Shown here: in pieces, positions 42,081 through 50,207 of the stretch | Layout of the letters: each line of letters starts with the position of its first letter | Position numbering within the stretch: the stretch's first letter is position 1 | Notes under the pieces: generated by a model | What the model saw: only the letters and a program-made list of their open reading frames with translations | What the model was told of the DNA's origin: nothing | The model's database searches: none | Position numbers and translations under genes: made by a program | NCBI GenBank assembly: GCA_900552555.1 | Contig: URZW01000001.1 | Location: 124,001-188,000, forward strand | Direction of reading: 5' to 3' | Origin: an uncultured Clostridium sp. | GTDB lineage: Bacteria; Bacillota; Clostridia; TANB77; CAG-508 | Length of the DNA stretch: 64,000 nucleotides

Positions 42081-42899
42081 TCACTGTTTTACATAGTTAG
42101 ATACATTAACATCCATAAATTTAATCTTTGGATGTTTTTTTGCCATAATAGATGTGCTTGTGTAAACCTTTTTGATAGGTGAATCTTCAAGAAGAAGTTT
42201 TCCATCGAAAATTGTTTCTTCACAATGAGAAACAACCAGATAAACTTCACTTGCTCCCAAAGATTTTAAAATACTGCCTGCCCAAGCAAAAGTTCCCCCT
42301 TTTGAACAAAGATCATCAATAATGATGCATTTTGAACCATGATTAACTTTTCCTTCTTTAAGCTGCATATTCTCGATATTACCAGTTATGGGATTACGCT
42401 TTTTCTCCATGATGCAGATATTTGCATAATCACTATCAGCATATCGTGCTGCTGCTCCTTTGTCAGGAAATACAATATGATCATTTTCTGAAAATCCAAT
42501 GTCTTTCTGTACTTCAGCTAACCAATCCTTTACAGGATATATAGCAGCTACTCTTTCCAGCATTTTCATTGTATTGTCAGAGTGTGGCTCCATTACAACA
42601 ACCTTTGCAAAATCCAGCCAATTGATAAAGTTACAAACATACTGGAGTGTAAACAAATCTCCTTCAATCTTCCTGTCCATACGACTATACGGCATATACC
42701 ATATAAAAAGTGTACACGGAACATTGAACTCATCAATCCGTTTTTTTGCAAACATCAAGGTAATAAGATCCTCATCGTTCACATACTTGAATTCGAGAAT
42801 GTTTTGTCCATCTATGATGGCATTCTCAAAATCTTTGACTTTGGTTTCATTGTTTGGAAACCGTTCTGTAAGAAGTTTTGTACCATTAAGTATAAGCAT
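42081..42899 (-). CDS. prs: PRPP synthetase-like protein
   Basis: A 272-residue ribose-phosphate pyrophosphokinase-like protein, shorter than housekeeping Prs (about 315). The motif YSRMDR and the PRPP-binding loop CIIIDDLCSKGGTFAWAG are present, with KGAAARYA in the ribose-5-phosphate region. It would make PRPP for the NAMPT encoded next. The start at 42899 is chosen for AGGAGG 9 bases upstream; in-frame extension to 42977 lacks a site. A promoter is at 43017-42989. The housekeeping prs is not in the window, so this is probably a dedicated copy. Confidence 0.85.
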   Translation of the reverse strand: MLILNGTKLLTERFPNNETKVKDFENAIIDGQNILEFKYVNDEDLITLMFAKKRIDEFNVPCTLFIWYMPYSRMDRKIEGDLFTLQYVCNFINWLDFAKVVVMEPHSDNTMKMLERVAAIYPVKDWLAEVQKDIGFSENDHIVFPDKGAAARYADSDYANICIMEKKRNPITGNIENMQLKEGKVNHGSKCIIIDDLCSKGGTFAWAGSILKSLGASEVYLVVSHCEETIFDGKLLLEDSPIKKVYTSTSIMAKKHPKIKFMDVNVSNYVKQ

Positions 42900-42988
42900 A
42901 AGCTGATACCTCCTAAAATAATATTTGTTTTGGTTTTTTTGCAAAAAAGAAAGTATTCTTCCTACATAATAACGCAAAACTTACCAAC

Positions 42989-43017
42989 AGTATAACATAA
43001 TTTACATAATTTTGCAA
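42989..43017 (-). promoter_or_regulatory. Sigma-A promoter of prs-nadV
   Basis: On the minus strand TTGCAA (43017-43012) and TATACT (42994-42989) are 17 bases apart, divergent from the nadE promoter. Confidence 0.7.
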
Positions 43018-43062
43018 TAGTTTTTTAGAACAGGATTTTTTTAAAACAGAGTCATTTTAAAA

Positions 43063-43091
43063 TTGACATAATATTCATTCTATGATATAAT
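43063..43091 (+). promoter_or_regulatory. Consensus sigma-A promoter of nadE
   Basis: TTGACA (43063-43068) and TATAAT (43086-43091) match the consensus with 17 bases between. The leader contains a hairpin GCTATC/GATAGC (43118-43140). Confidence 0.88.
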
Positions 43092-43196
43092 ACGCCATAA
43101 GTGTTTTTTATAGCTATCATCAATTAGAGATAGCCAAAAAAACAAAATCAAAATAAATTGTTACTATTAAATCATCAATTTTAAGGAGGTTTCATT

Positions 43197-45119
43197 ATGG
43201 TAAACTATGGTTTTGTAAAATGTGCTATTGCCACATGCAACAGTAAACTTTCAAATCCTGTAAGTGCAACAAAAAAAATTAAGGATTTAATAATTCAGGC
43301 AGATTCACGGAATGTTAAGGTATTAGTATTCCCTGAACTTTCCATGACAGGTTATACTTGTCAGGATCTTTTTGGTAATTCGCAACTATTAGAATCAACC
43401 AAAGATTCATTAAAAGAACTTGTTACATTTTCCGAAAAATACGATGTTCTTTTTGTTGTTGGAGCACCTTTAGATTTTTCTGATGTACTGTATAACTGTG
43501 CTGTTGTTATTAAAGGTGGAAAAATTCATGGAATTGTTCCTAAACAGTATCTCCCAAATTGTGGAGAGTTTTACGAAAAAAGGTGGTTTACACCATACAC
43601 AGATTCTTCTATAACATCAGTCAAATTATTTGGTGAAAATATACCTTTTGGTAATTTGATTTTTTCATCAAATTTAGGCTACAAATTGGGTGTTGAAATC
43701 TGTGAAGACCTTTGGTCTGTAATTCCACCAAGTTCTTACCTGTCATTAGCAGGTGCAAATATCATTGCAAACTTATCTTCAAGTAATGAATTAGTAGGCA
43801 AAGATAATTATCGGAAAGAGTTAATAAAAACACAAAGTTCCAGAACCCTGTCAGCATATCTTTATACTTCTACTGGCTTTTCTGAATCAACAAGTGATTT
43901 AGTATTTGGAGGCAGTGGCTATGCTTTTGAAAATGGTAAAGATTTGGCTTCATTAAAACGATATAAGCTTGAAGACCAGATGGAAGTTTTTGATGTTGAC
44001 ATTGAATCTTTGTCAAATGAAAGATTATTCAACAAGACCTTTAGTGACAGCAAAAGGAATTTAAGAGTATCATATCAGGAAATTGATATTCATCAAAATG
44101 CAATTGAAGATGTATACTATTCTATTTCAAGAAATGTAGATGCTCATCCTTTTGTACCTACTTTGGATAACGATACTCGTAGTAAAGTGTGCAGAGAAAT
44201 ACTCTCTATTCAGTCAACTGGATTGGCTAGAAGGTTAGATTCAATAGGAAATACAAAAGTTACAATTGGTATTTCTGGAGGTTTGGATTCAACATTGGCT
44301 TTGCTTGTATGCTATGATGCCTTCAAAAAATTAAATCTTGATTTTTCAGGAATAATTGGTATCACAATGCCTGGATTCGGCACCACAGACCGAACATACA
44401 ACAATGCAGTTAAACTGTGTAAGGAATTAGGCATCACTTTACTTGAAATTTCTATCAGAGATGCTTGTATGCAACATTTCAAAGATATTGGACATGATCC
44501 TTCTGTTCACGATATTACTTATGAAAATGTTCAGGCAAGAGAAAGAACTAAAATTCTTATGAATATGGCCAATAAGCATCATGGTATCTTAGTTGGAACA
44601 GGTGATTTATCAGAACTGGTACTCGGTTGGTGTACCTATAACGGTGATCACATGAGTATGTATGGAGTTAACTGCTCTATTCCAAAAACTCTTGTAAAAT
44701 ATCTTATTGAATGGTATGCTGCTGAATCTGGAGAGAAAAATCCTTCTCTTAAGGAAACATTATTGGATATTATTAATACTCCAATTAGTCCAGAGTTACT
44801 GCCAACCGATGGTAAAAAGGTTGTTCAAAAAACAGAAAGCACTGTTGGCCCTTATGAAGTTATTGACTTCTTTATTTATAATTTCTTACGAAAAAGATTT
44901 TCACGTAACAAAATTTTATATTTGGCTAAAATTGCTTTTGAAGGAACTTATACAGTTGACGAACTTTCCAAATTCTATGATAGATTTATTAAGAGATTTT
45001 TCAATAATCAGTTTAAAAGAAATTGCATTCCAGATGGTCCTAAAGTAGGAACTGTAAGTGTTTCACCAAGAGGTGATTTGAGAATGCCTTCTGATGCAGA
45101 TTCTAGCATTTGGTATTAA
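43197..45119 (+). CDS. nadE: Glutamine-dependent NAD synthetase
   Basis: A 640-residue two-domain enzyme: an N-terminal nitrilase-fold glutaminase (E in FPELSMTGYTCQD, K in PKQYLPNCGEFYEKRW, C in VEICEDLW) feeds ammonia to a C-terminal PP-loop synthetase (GISGGLDSTLALLVCY, about residue 360; GDLSELVLGWCTY). It converts nicotinate adenine dinucleotide to NAD. It diverges from prs-nadV with its own promoter and terminator. With the nicotinamidase it would complete the deamidated route if nicotinate phosphoribosyltransferase exists elsewhere; that gene is not in this window. The start follows AAGGAGG. Confidence 0.96.
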   Translation: MVNYGFVKCAIATCNSKLSNPVSATKKIKDLIIQADSRNVKVLVFPELSMTGYTCQDLFGNSQLLESTKDSLKELVTFSEKYDVLFVVGAPLDFSDVLYNCAVVIKGGKIHGIVPKQYLPNCGEFYEKRWFTPYTDSSITSVKLFGENIPFGNLIFSSNLGYKLGVEICEDLWSVIPPSSYLSLAGANIIANLSSSNELVGKDNYRKELIKTQSSRTLSAYLYTSTGFSESTSDLVFGGSGYAFENGKDLASLKRYKLEDQMEVFDVDIESLSNERLFNKTFSDSKRNLRVSYQEIDIHQNAIEDVYYSISRNVDAHPFVPTLDNDTRSKVCREILSIQSTGLARRLDSIGNTKVTIGISGGLDSTLALLVCYDAFKKLNLDFSGIIGITMPGFGTTDRTYNNAVKLCKELGITLLEISIRDACMQHFKDIGHDPSVHDITYENVQARERTKILMNMANKHHGILVGTGDLSELVLGWCTYNGDHMSMYGVNCSIPKTLVKYLIEWYAAESGEKNPSLKETLLDIINTPISPELLPTDGKKVVQKTESTVGPYEVIDFFIYNFLRKRFSRNKILYLAKIAFEGTYTVDELSKFYDRFIKRFFNNQFKRNCIPDGPKVGTVSVSPRGDLRMPSDADSSIWY

Positions 45120-45150
45120 CCACATCTTAGTAATAACTATTTTGGTTTAG

Positions 45151-45180
45151 AAAATGAGTGGGTGCATACCCACTCATTTT
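45151..45180. terminator. Bidirectional terminator between nadE and glyS
   Basis: AAAATGAGTGGGT and ACCCACTCATTTT form a perfect 13-bp stem with a GCAT loop, between convergent genes. Confidence 0.9.
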
Positions 45181-45196
45181 TATTGTTTTATTTATT

Positions 45197-46579
45197 TTAA
45201 AATTCAATTTTTTCTGCTATCCAAGCTTCCAAGTCATCAATTTTAACTCTAACTTGTTCCATTGTGTCTCTATCTCTAACAGTAACTGACTCATCCTCTA
45301 AAGTATCAAAATCAACTGTTACGCAATATGGAGTACCAATTTCGTCCTCTCTTCTATAACGTTTACCAATTGAACCTGCAGCATCATAATCACACATAAA
45401 TTTCTTAGCAAGTTTGCTATATACTTCTTCTGCCTTATCTGACAATTTTTTAGATAATGGAAGTACTGCAACTTTATATGGTGCTAATGCTGGATGTAAA
45501 TGTAATACAACTCTTGTATCACCTTCAGCGATTTCTTCTTCATCATATGCGTTGCATAAAAACGCTAGAACAACTCTATCTGCTCCTAATGATGGTTCAA
45601 TTACATATGGTACATATTTTTCGTTTGTTTCTGGGTCTTGATATGATAAATCTTGTTTTGAATGATTCATATGTTGTGTTAAATCATAATCAGTTCTATC
45701 AGCAATTCCCCATAATTCTCCCCATCCAAATGGGAAAGCAAATTCTATATCTGTTGTTGCTTTACTATAAAATACTAATTCTTCTGGTGAATGGTCTCTT
45801 AATCTAATATTTTCTTTTTTCATTCCTAAATTGATTAAGAAGTTTTCACAATAGTCTTTCCAATATTTATGCCATTCTAAGTCTGTTCCTGGTTTGCAGA
45901 AAAATTCAAGTTCCATTTGTTCAAATTCTCTTGTTCTAAATGTAAAGTTTCCTGGTGTTATTTCGTTTCTAAATGCTTTACCAATTTGTGCAATTCCCAT
46001 TGGCATTTTCTTTCTTGATGTACGCAATACATTTTTGAAATCAACAAATATTCCTTGTGCTGTTTCTGGTCTTAAATATACTGTTGATGTTGTGTCCTCT
46101 GTTACTCCTTGGAATGTTTTAAACATCAAGTTGAATTTTCTTATGTCTGTAAAGTTTGTTTTTCCACATGATGGACATGGTATTTTATTTTCATTTATGA
46201 AATTGATTAATTCTTCGTCTGTCATTCCATCTGCTATCATATCTTTTCCATTGTCATGTGCCCATTCTTCTATTAATTTATCAGCTCTATGTCTTGTTTT
46301 ACATTCTTTACAGTCTATTAATGGGTCTGAAAAACCTCCAACGTGTCCTGATGCTACCCATGTTTCTGGGTTCATTAATATTGCTGCATCAAGTCCTACT
46401 ATGTTTGGTTGTTCTTGTATGAATTTTTTTCTCCATGCTGCTTTTACATTGTTTTTTAATTCATTTCCTAAAGGTCCATAGTCCCAAGTATTTGCTAATC
46501 CTCCATAAATTTCTGATCCAGGATATATAAATCCTCTTCCTTTGCATAATGCTACTAGTGTGTCCATTGATTTTAACAT
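45197..46579 (-). CDS. glyS: Glycyl-tRNA synthetase (dimeric type)
   Basis: A 460-residue class II synthetase of the single-chain, dimeric type. It opens with LVALCKGRGFIYPGSEIYGG; motif 2 is in FRNEITPGNFTFRTREFEQ, motif 3 near SLGADRVVLAFLC, and the anticodon domain at the end (LPLSKKLSDKAEEVYSKL). It charges tRNA-Gly. The start at 46579 behind GAGGAGG is preferred to an in-frame upstream start. It is preceded by a T-box leader, with a pair of REP-like palindromes inserted between the T-box terminator and the gene. It divides the NAD-related cluster in two. Confidence 0.97.
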   Translation of the reverse strand: MLKSMDTLVALCKGRGFIYPGSEIYGGLANTWDYGPLGNELKNNVKAAWRKKFIQEQPNIVGLDAAILMNPETWVASGHVGGFSDPLIDCKECKTRHRADKLIEEWAHDNGKDMIADGMTDEELINFINENKIPCPSCGKTNFTDIRKFNLMFKTFQGVTEDTTSTVYLRPETAQGIFVDFKNVLRTSRKKMPMGIAQIGKAFRNEITPGNFTFRTREFEQMELEFFCKPGTDLEWHKYWKDYCENFLINLGMKKENIRLRDHSPEELVFYSKATTDIEFAFPFGWGELWGIADRTDYDLTQHMNHSKQDLSYQDPETNEKYVPYVIEPSLGADRVVLAFLCNAYDEEEIAEGDTRVVLHLHPALAPYKVAVLPLSKKLSDKAEEVYSKLAKKFMCDYDAAGSIGKRYRREDEIGTPYCVTVDFDTLEDESVTVRDRDTMEQVRVKIDDLEAWIAEKIEF

Positions 46580-46593
46580 AATAATTCCTCCTC

Positions 46594-46672
46594 TTGTCAA
46601 AAGGGACGCCCCTTTTTGACAACTTTTTTATTTTTTTAAAAGGTTGTCAAAAAAGGGCGTCCCTTTTGACAA
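46594..46672. repeat. Paired REP-like element, GGGACGCCC subfamily
   Basis: Two 29-base palindromic arms, 46594-46622 and 46644-46672, in inverted orientation with one mismatch, separated by a 21-base A/T spacer. They lie between the glyS T-box and the glyS start, so the whole unit is transcribed in the leader. Confidence 0.75.
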
Positions 46673-46689
46673 CTTTTTAGAATTGCTAG

Positions 46690-46945
46690 AAATCAAAAAA
46701 ACTTCCGAGCCTAGCTATACATCTAGCTAGGGACGAAAGTTTAGTTCCGCGTTTCCACCCTATTTCCTAAAGTTTTGCTTTTGCATTTTGGTTTATCTAT
46801 TTGCTTTGCATTACTTTAAGCACCTTAATTTTTTATTACTCCAAAGCTCCCCATACTTATTTTATTACGAATATTTCAGCTTACTATTCGCTCTCTTTAA
46901 TAAAATATCAAGTACTTTTTCTTTCTCATTGTAATTTCCTTATTT
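46690..46945 (-). promoter_or_regulatory. T-box leader (Gly) of glyS
   Basis: On the minus strand the T-box sequence GGGTGGAAACGCGG (46760-46747) and terminator (46742-46695, CCCTAGCTAGATG/ATAGCTAGGCTCGG) are clear. Stem I carries GAGAGCGAATA and GCTGAAATATTC. The specifier is probably GGG in TATGGGGAGC, a glycine codon, though this cannot be fixed by eye. Confidence 0.85.
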
Positions 46946-47095
46946 ATCTATATATTTTTATACTACAATTAATTTAAAAAGTCAAGTTTTTTCAATCAAT
47001 TTTATCGACATATATTTTTTTATTATATAATAAATTACAATAAGCTTTAACAGTCTTAATAAGTTTTATTGCATTAATTTATAAAAAAATTAATT

Positions 47096-47131
47096 ACACA
47101 AAAAAAGGAGTCAACAACTCCTTTTTTGTGT
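47096..47131 (-). terminator. Terminator of the nadM-DHH operon
   Basis: ACACAAAAAAGGAGT pairs with ACTCCTTTTTTGTGT around CAACA. Confidence 0.88.
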
Positions 47132-47136
47132 ATTAC

Positions 47137-48039
47137 TTATTTTAAAAACAATTCTTCTATTTTTGGCATAATATCCTTTCCTCTAGATAAAATACCTTCA
47201 TGCACTATTGTAGTAATTTCTTCAGATGATATTCTATATTCTATCGTCTGATTTCTTTCCATTTCAAAGATAATAAAAACCTTCATTCTAATATTAGATG
47301 TTTTTATACTATCTTTCAAATATTCCAACCAGTTGTTTAAAACATTGTTGTCTGGCATTCCATATAACTGTAAATATGCAGATTCAACTTCTGTTCCCGC
47401 ATAGTTATAATGTTTTTTTCCATTTTCAACAATATCTTTTATCTTCATCTTCTTGATTGGAGTTAAACACAAACAATATTTTAGCAATTCTTCATAATTT
47501 AAAGAATATTTAGCTGCTAATTTTTCTGCAACCTTTACTTCTTTTTTAATTGTTTTTGAACTTCTAAAAGATGTTGTGTCTACCATCATAGCAACTACTA
47601 TCATTTTGGCATCTTCTTTTGTTAATGGATATCTCTCCTGCTTCATAATTTCATAAATCAAGTATGAACATGCACAAGAATTTCTTCTATACTGATATTC
47701 ATAATCCGGTTTTTTGGCAGTAGGATGATGATCTATACATCCTACTATTATTCCAGAATGAATTGTTTCAAAATGGTCTTCTAAAAACAAGTATCTATCC
47801 TGTTTTTCTGAAACATTTTCCCATTTTTTCATATCAATATTGAAAAGTTCTTTTACAATTTGGTATGTCTCATTTTCTTTAACTTTTTCTAAAATGACAA
47901 ATTCATTGTCAATTTTTAAAAAATCAAATAATCTGGATAATAAAATACCAGATAAAAATGCGTCTACATCAATGTTGTCATGACCCAAAATTGTAATTTT
48001 CCGTTTTTGGGCGATATTCTTTAATTTTTCGATTTGCAA
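47137..48039 (-). CDS. DHH-family phosphoesterase, inorganic pyrophosphatase-like
   Basis: A 300-residue DHH protein. Metal motifs: ILGHDNIDVDAFLSG (GHxxxDxDA type), IDHHP (DHH) and MVDTTSF. The C-terminal RGKDIMPKIEE resembles the SRKKQ-type DHHA2 signature of manganese pyrophosphatases (about 300-310 residues), with K-to-G and Q-to-D changes. Pyrophosphate removal would pull the NMN adenylyltransferase, NAMPT and NAD synthetase reactions forward. It begins 2 bases after the nadM stop, so it is tightly coupled to that gene. An alternative is a nucleotide-directed DHH phosphatase. Confidence 0.75.
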   Translation of the reverse strand: MQIEKLKNIAQKRKITILGHDNIDVDAFLSGILLSRLFDFLKIDNEFVILEKVKENETYQIVKELFNIDMKKWENVSEKQDRYLFLEDHFETIHSGIIVGCIDHHPTAKKPDYEYQYRRNSCACSYLIYEIMKQERYPLTKEDAKMIVVAMMVDTTSFRSSKTIKKEVKVAEKLAAKYSLNYEELLKYCLCLTPIKKMKIKDIVENGKKHYNYAGTEVESAYLQLYGMPDNNVLNNWLEYLKDSIKTSNIRMKVFIIFEMERNQTIEYRISSEEITTIVHEGILSRGKDIMPKIEELFLK

Positions 48040-48041
48040 TT

Positions 48042-49736
48042 TTACATCTCCTTGTTTTTAATTAATTCTAATGCTTTGTTAATAGCATTTTGTGTTCCTA
48101 CCACTTTATAGTAGTTGACATTATTTTGCTGCAGATAATTTTCCAGTTTTTCACCGAATTTCTGGCTTTCTTGTTCACTTTCAATTCTTCCATTTTTATC
48201 ATATTTGACGTCTTTGTCTCTTTCAATAAAAATGGTGATTTGTTCTGTTTTGTTTCGTAAGTACCATGCTAAATTCTCAACTACCTTGCTTTCCTGTGAT
48301 GCATGAAATGCCGATATTTCAATTCCAGCATCTGTTACAATATAATCTACCTGCTCTACCAAATCATAAATCTTTTTATACTGTTCTGCAATAATATAAG
48401 ACTGATTTGGTATGTACTTTTCCAGTAAATTATTATATGTCAGGTCTTTAGCAAATTCCTGAACATACTCCACATTTTTGGCTTTTTTCTTCAACGCATA
48501 AGATAAACCAAGTGCTGCTGTGCTCTTTCCTGCTCCAGGCGCTCCAACAAATGAGATAACAATTGCTTTCTTTTCCGCTTCCATCTTTGATAAACTTGAA
48601 ATCTGCTTTGTTAAGTCCGGGTATGCATTGAACATGGTAATCGCTTTTTTTAACATATCTTTATGCTGATACGCCAGCGATTCTGATAAAGCTGTAGAGA
48701 TATCATAAAAAGCAACATTTTCCAAATCGTTTCCTGCTTTTAAATATTCTTCATACTTAAAAATCTCATCTTCGATAAAGATTCCAAAGCACTGTGAAGA
48801 ACCACCTCTTGTTCCTGCAAATTTTTCATCTTCTGAACTATATAATCCAATATAGTTCATTTGTTCAAGATTTGCTTTTGGAATATTTTCCATGCTGATG
48901 ATTGCAGGCTCCAAAGAGTTATCAAGCATTTTTACCTTTATTCCTGCACATTCCTGTAATCCTCTAATAGCTGCATTAATAGGTGATTCAAAGTCTTCCT
49001 GCTTTATTGCTGTTCCCATAAGAGAAAAATATCCCGGAAAATCAACTTTTTTGTTTGAGCGCTTGCCCAACAAAACATATACTTTTCCATCTATTGTATT
49101 TCGTACAAGAAATACAATGTCTACACTCTGCCTTCCTGGTACAAACTTAATTCCATTGTTTTTGCTACACGCGATGATTTCTTTAAATGTGTTGTGGAAA
49201 AGTAACTGTTTTACTTCATTTGGAATCATTGTTTCAAGTTTTTCATAATCTCCTTCCAAAATAAGTTTTCTTATTTCTGTTGCATGATAACTTACTTCAC
49301 TCTGTGTTTCCGGATTGATTATTTCAAACCCTAAGCTTTTTTCTTTGCCTTCTAAAGCATTCAGTATGTCTTCTTTATTGCCTGTACAAAAATGTGTGAT
49401 TTTGTACTTTTTGAATGCTCTCAGAATATCATCCAACCATTCTTCAAATGTTTCCTTGTCCGGCATATGAATAATTTCATATCGTTCTTCCGGAATGTTT
49501 TCAGCTTGAAAGATGGCTTCAATCATCTTTTCTCTTTCTACTGCAGGGATGCAATATCTCTGCCTTCCATTTTCATAGCATGAACCAATCATAACTACCA
49601 GTTTTTCAACCGTTTCGTCTTTGGCAAGCCGAATTAAAAATTCTTTATGCCCATTATGAATTGGCATCCACCGTCCAATTGCTGCAACTCTTTTCTTTGT
49701 AACACTGTTTTTTTGATCTGCTCCATTTGTCATCAT
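48042..49736 (-). CDS. nadM: NMN adenylyltransferase-Nudix-P-loop kinase fusion
   Basis: A 564-residue three-domain protein. Residues 15-190 are a nucleotidyltransferase with GRWMPIHNGH (21-30) and HATEIRKLI: NMN adenylyltransferase. Residues 203-370 are Nudix-like, but the box (241-266) is degenerate: RG and EC replace the usual RE and EE, so hydrolysis may be weak or lost. Residues 390-564 are a P-loop kinase-type domain (VGAPGAGKSTAALG, 397-410), like the nicotinamide-riboside kinase part of NadR. NadM-Nudix fusions occur in cyanobacteria and in phage KVP40 (NatV); a third P-loop domain is unusual. A consensus promoter precedes it. Start follows AAAGG. Confidence 0.85.
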   Translation of the reverse strand: MMTNGADQKNSVTKKRVAAIGRWMPIHNGHKEFLIRLAKDETVEKLVVMIGSCYENGRQRYCIPAVEREKMIEAIFQAENIPEERYEIIHMPDKETFEEWLDDILRAFKKYKITHFCTGNKEDILNALEGKEKSLGFEIINPETQSEVSYHATEIRKLILEGDYEKLETMIPNEVKQLLFHNTFKEIIACSKNNGIKFVPGRQSVDIVFLVRNTIDGKVYVLLGKRSNKKVDFPGYFSLMGTAIKQEDFESPINAAIRGLQECAGIKVKMLDNSLEPAIISMENIPKANLEQMNYIGLYSSEDEKFAGTRGGSSQCFGIFIEDEIFKYEEYLKAGNDLENVAFYDISTALSESLAYQHKDMLKKAITMFNAYPDLTKQISSLSKMEAEKKAIVISFVGAPGAGKSTAALGLSYALKKKAKNVEYVQEFAKDLTYNNLLEKYIPNQSYIIAEQYKKIYDLVEQVDYIVTDAGIEISAFHASQESKVVENLAWYLRNKTEQITIFIERDKDVKYDKNGRIESEQESQKFGEKLENYLQQNNVNYYKVVGTQNAINKALELIKNKEM

Positions 49737-49767
49737 ATCTTTTTCCTTTCTAAATTTGCATTTGCCG

Positions 49768-49807
49768 TTACGACCGTAATTATATCATATATTTATGTTA
49801 ATCGCAA
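49768..49807 (-). promoter_or_regulatory. Sigma-A promoter of nadM-DHH with a palindrome at the start site
   Basis: On the minus strand TTGCGA (49807-49802) and TATAAT (49784-49779) are 17 bases apart. The palindrome TTACG-GT-CGTAA (49779-49768) overlaps the end of the -10 box and is placed like a repressor site. Confidence 0.7.
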
Positions 49808-49951
49808 CTTTTTTTGTAATTTGATAAATTGTTGTAGTTCACAGCAGTCCCTAAAATGTATAAAATATCCTCTCGTTTTTCTGCTGATATTGACTACCTT
49901 CCTGACTACATTTTAAACAAAAAAGAATAAAATAAACTTAAAAGCAAAAAT
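49808..49951. other. Intergenic stretch upstream of nadM
   Basis: No gene or clear RNA is seen between the nadM promoter and the tRNA-Trp terminator. A TTCACAGCAG-like piece near 49838 weakly resembles the 14-base repeat. Confidence 0.4.
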
Positions 49952-49987
49952 AAAAAGTCTTGATTATTGTTGAAATCAAGGCTTTTT
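49952..49987 (-). terminator. Terminator of tRNA-Trp
   Basis: AAAAAGCCTTGAT and ATCAAGACTTTTT form the stem on the minus strand directly after the tRNA. Confidence 0.8.
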
Positions 49988-49989
49988 AT

Positions 49990-50064
49990 TGGCAGGGGTA
50001 GAAGGACTCGAACCCTCACAGGCGGTTTTGGAGACCGATGTGCTACCATTGACACTATACCCCT
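49990..50064 (-). tRNA. tRNA-Trp (anticodon CCA)
   Basis: On the minus strand the acceptor AGGGGTA pairs with TACCCCT, the anticodon stem-loop is CGGT-CTCCAAA-ACCG with anticodon CCA, and the T arm is GAGGG-TTCGAGT-CCTTC. The discriminator is G and CCA is encoded. Confidence 0.95.
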
Positions 50065-50207
50065 ATGATTAATAAATGTCTTTTCTTAAGACATTTATTA
50101 TCTTAGCACACTTTTTTACATTTGACAAGTAGTATGAAAAAATTTTTAAAAAATAATTTATTACCATATAATATTTTTCTTATGGAAATTTGTTGTATAA
50201 TGGTATT

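Noticed and set aside
43092..43196. NAD riboswitch in the nadE leader
   Set aside because: Only a short GCTATC/GATAGC hairpin is present; none of the conserved features of the known NAD-binding motifs could be recognised.
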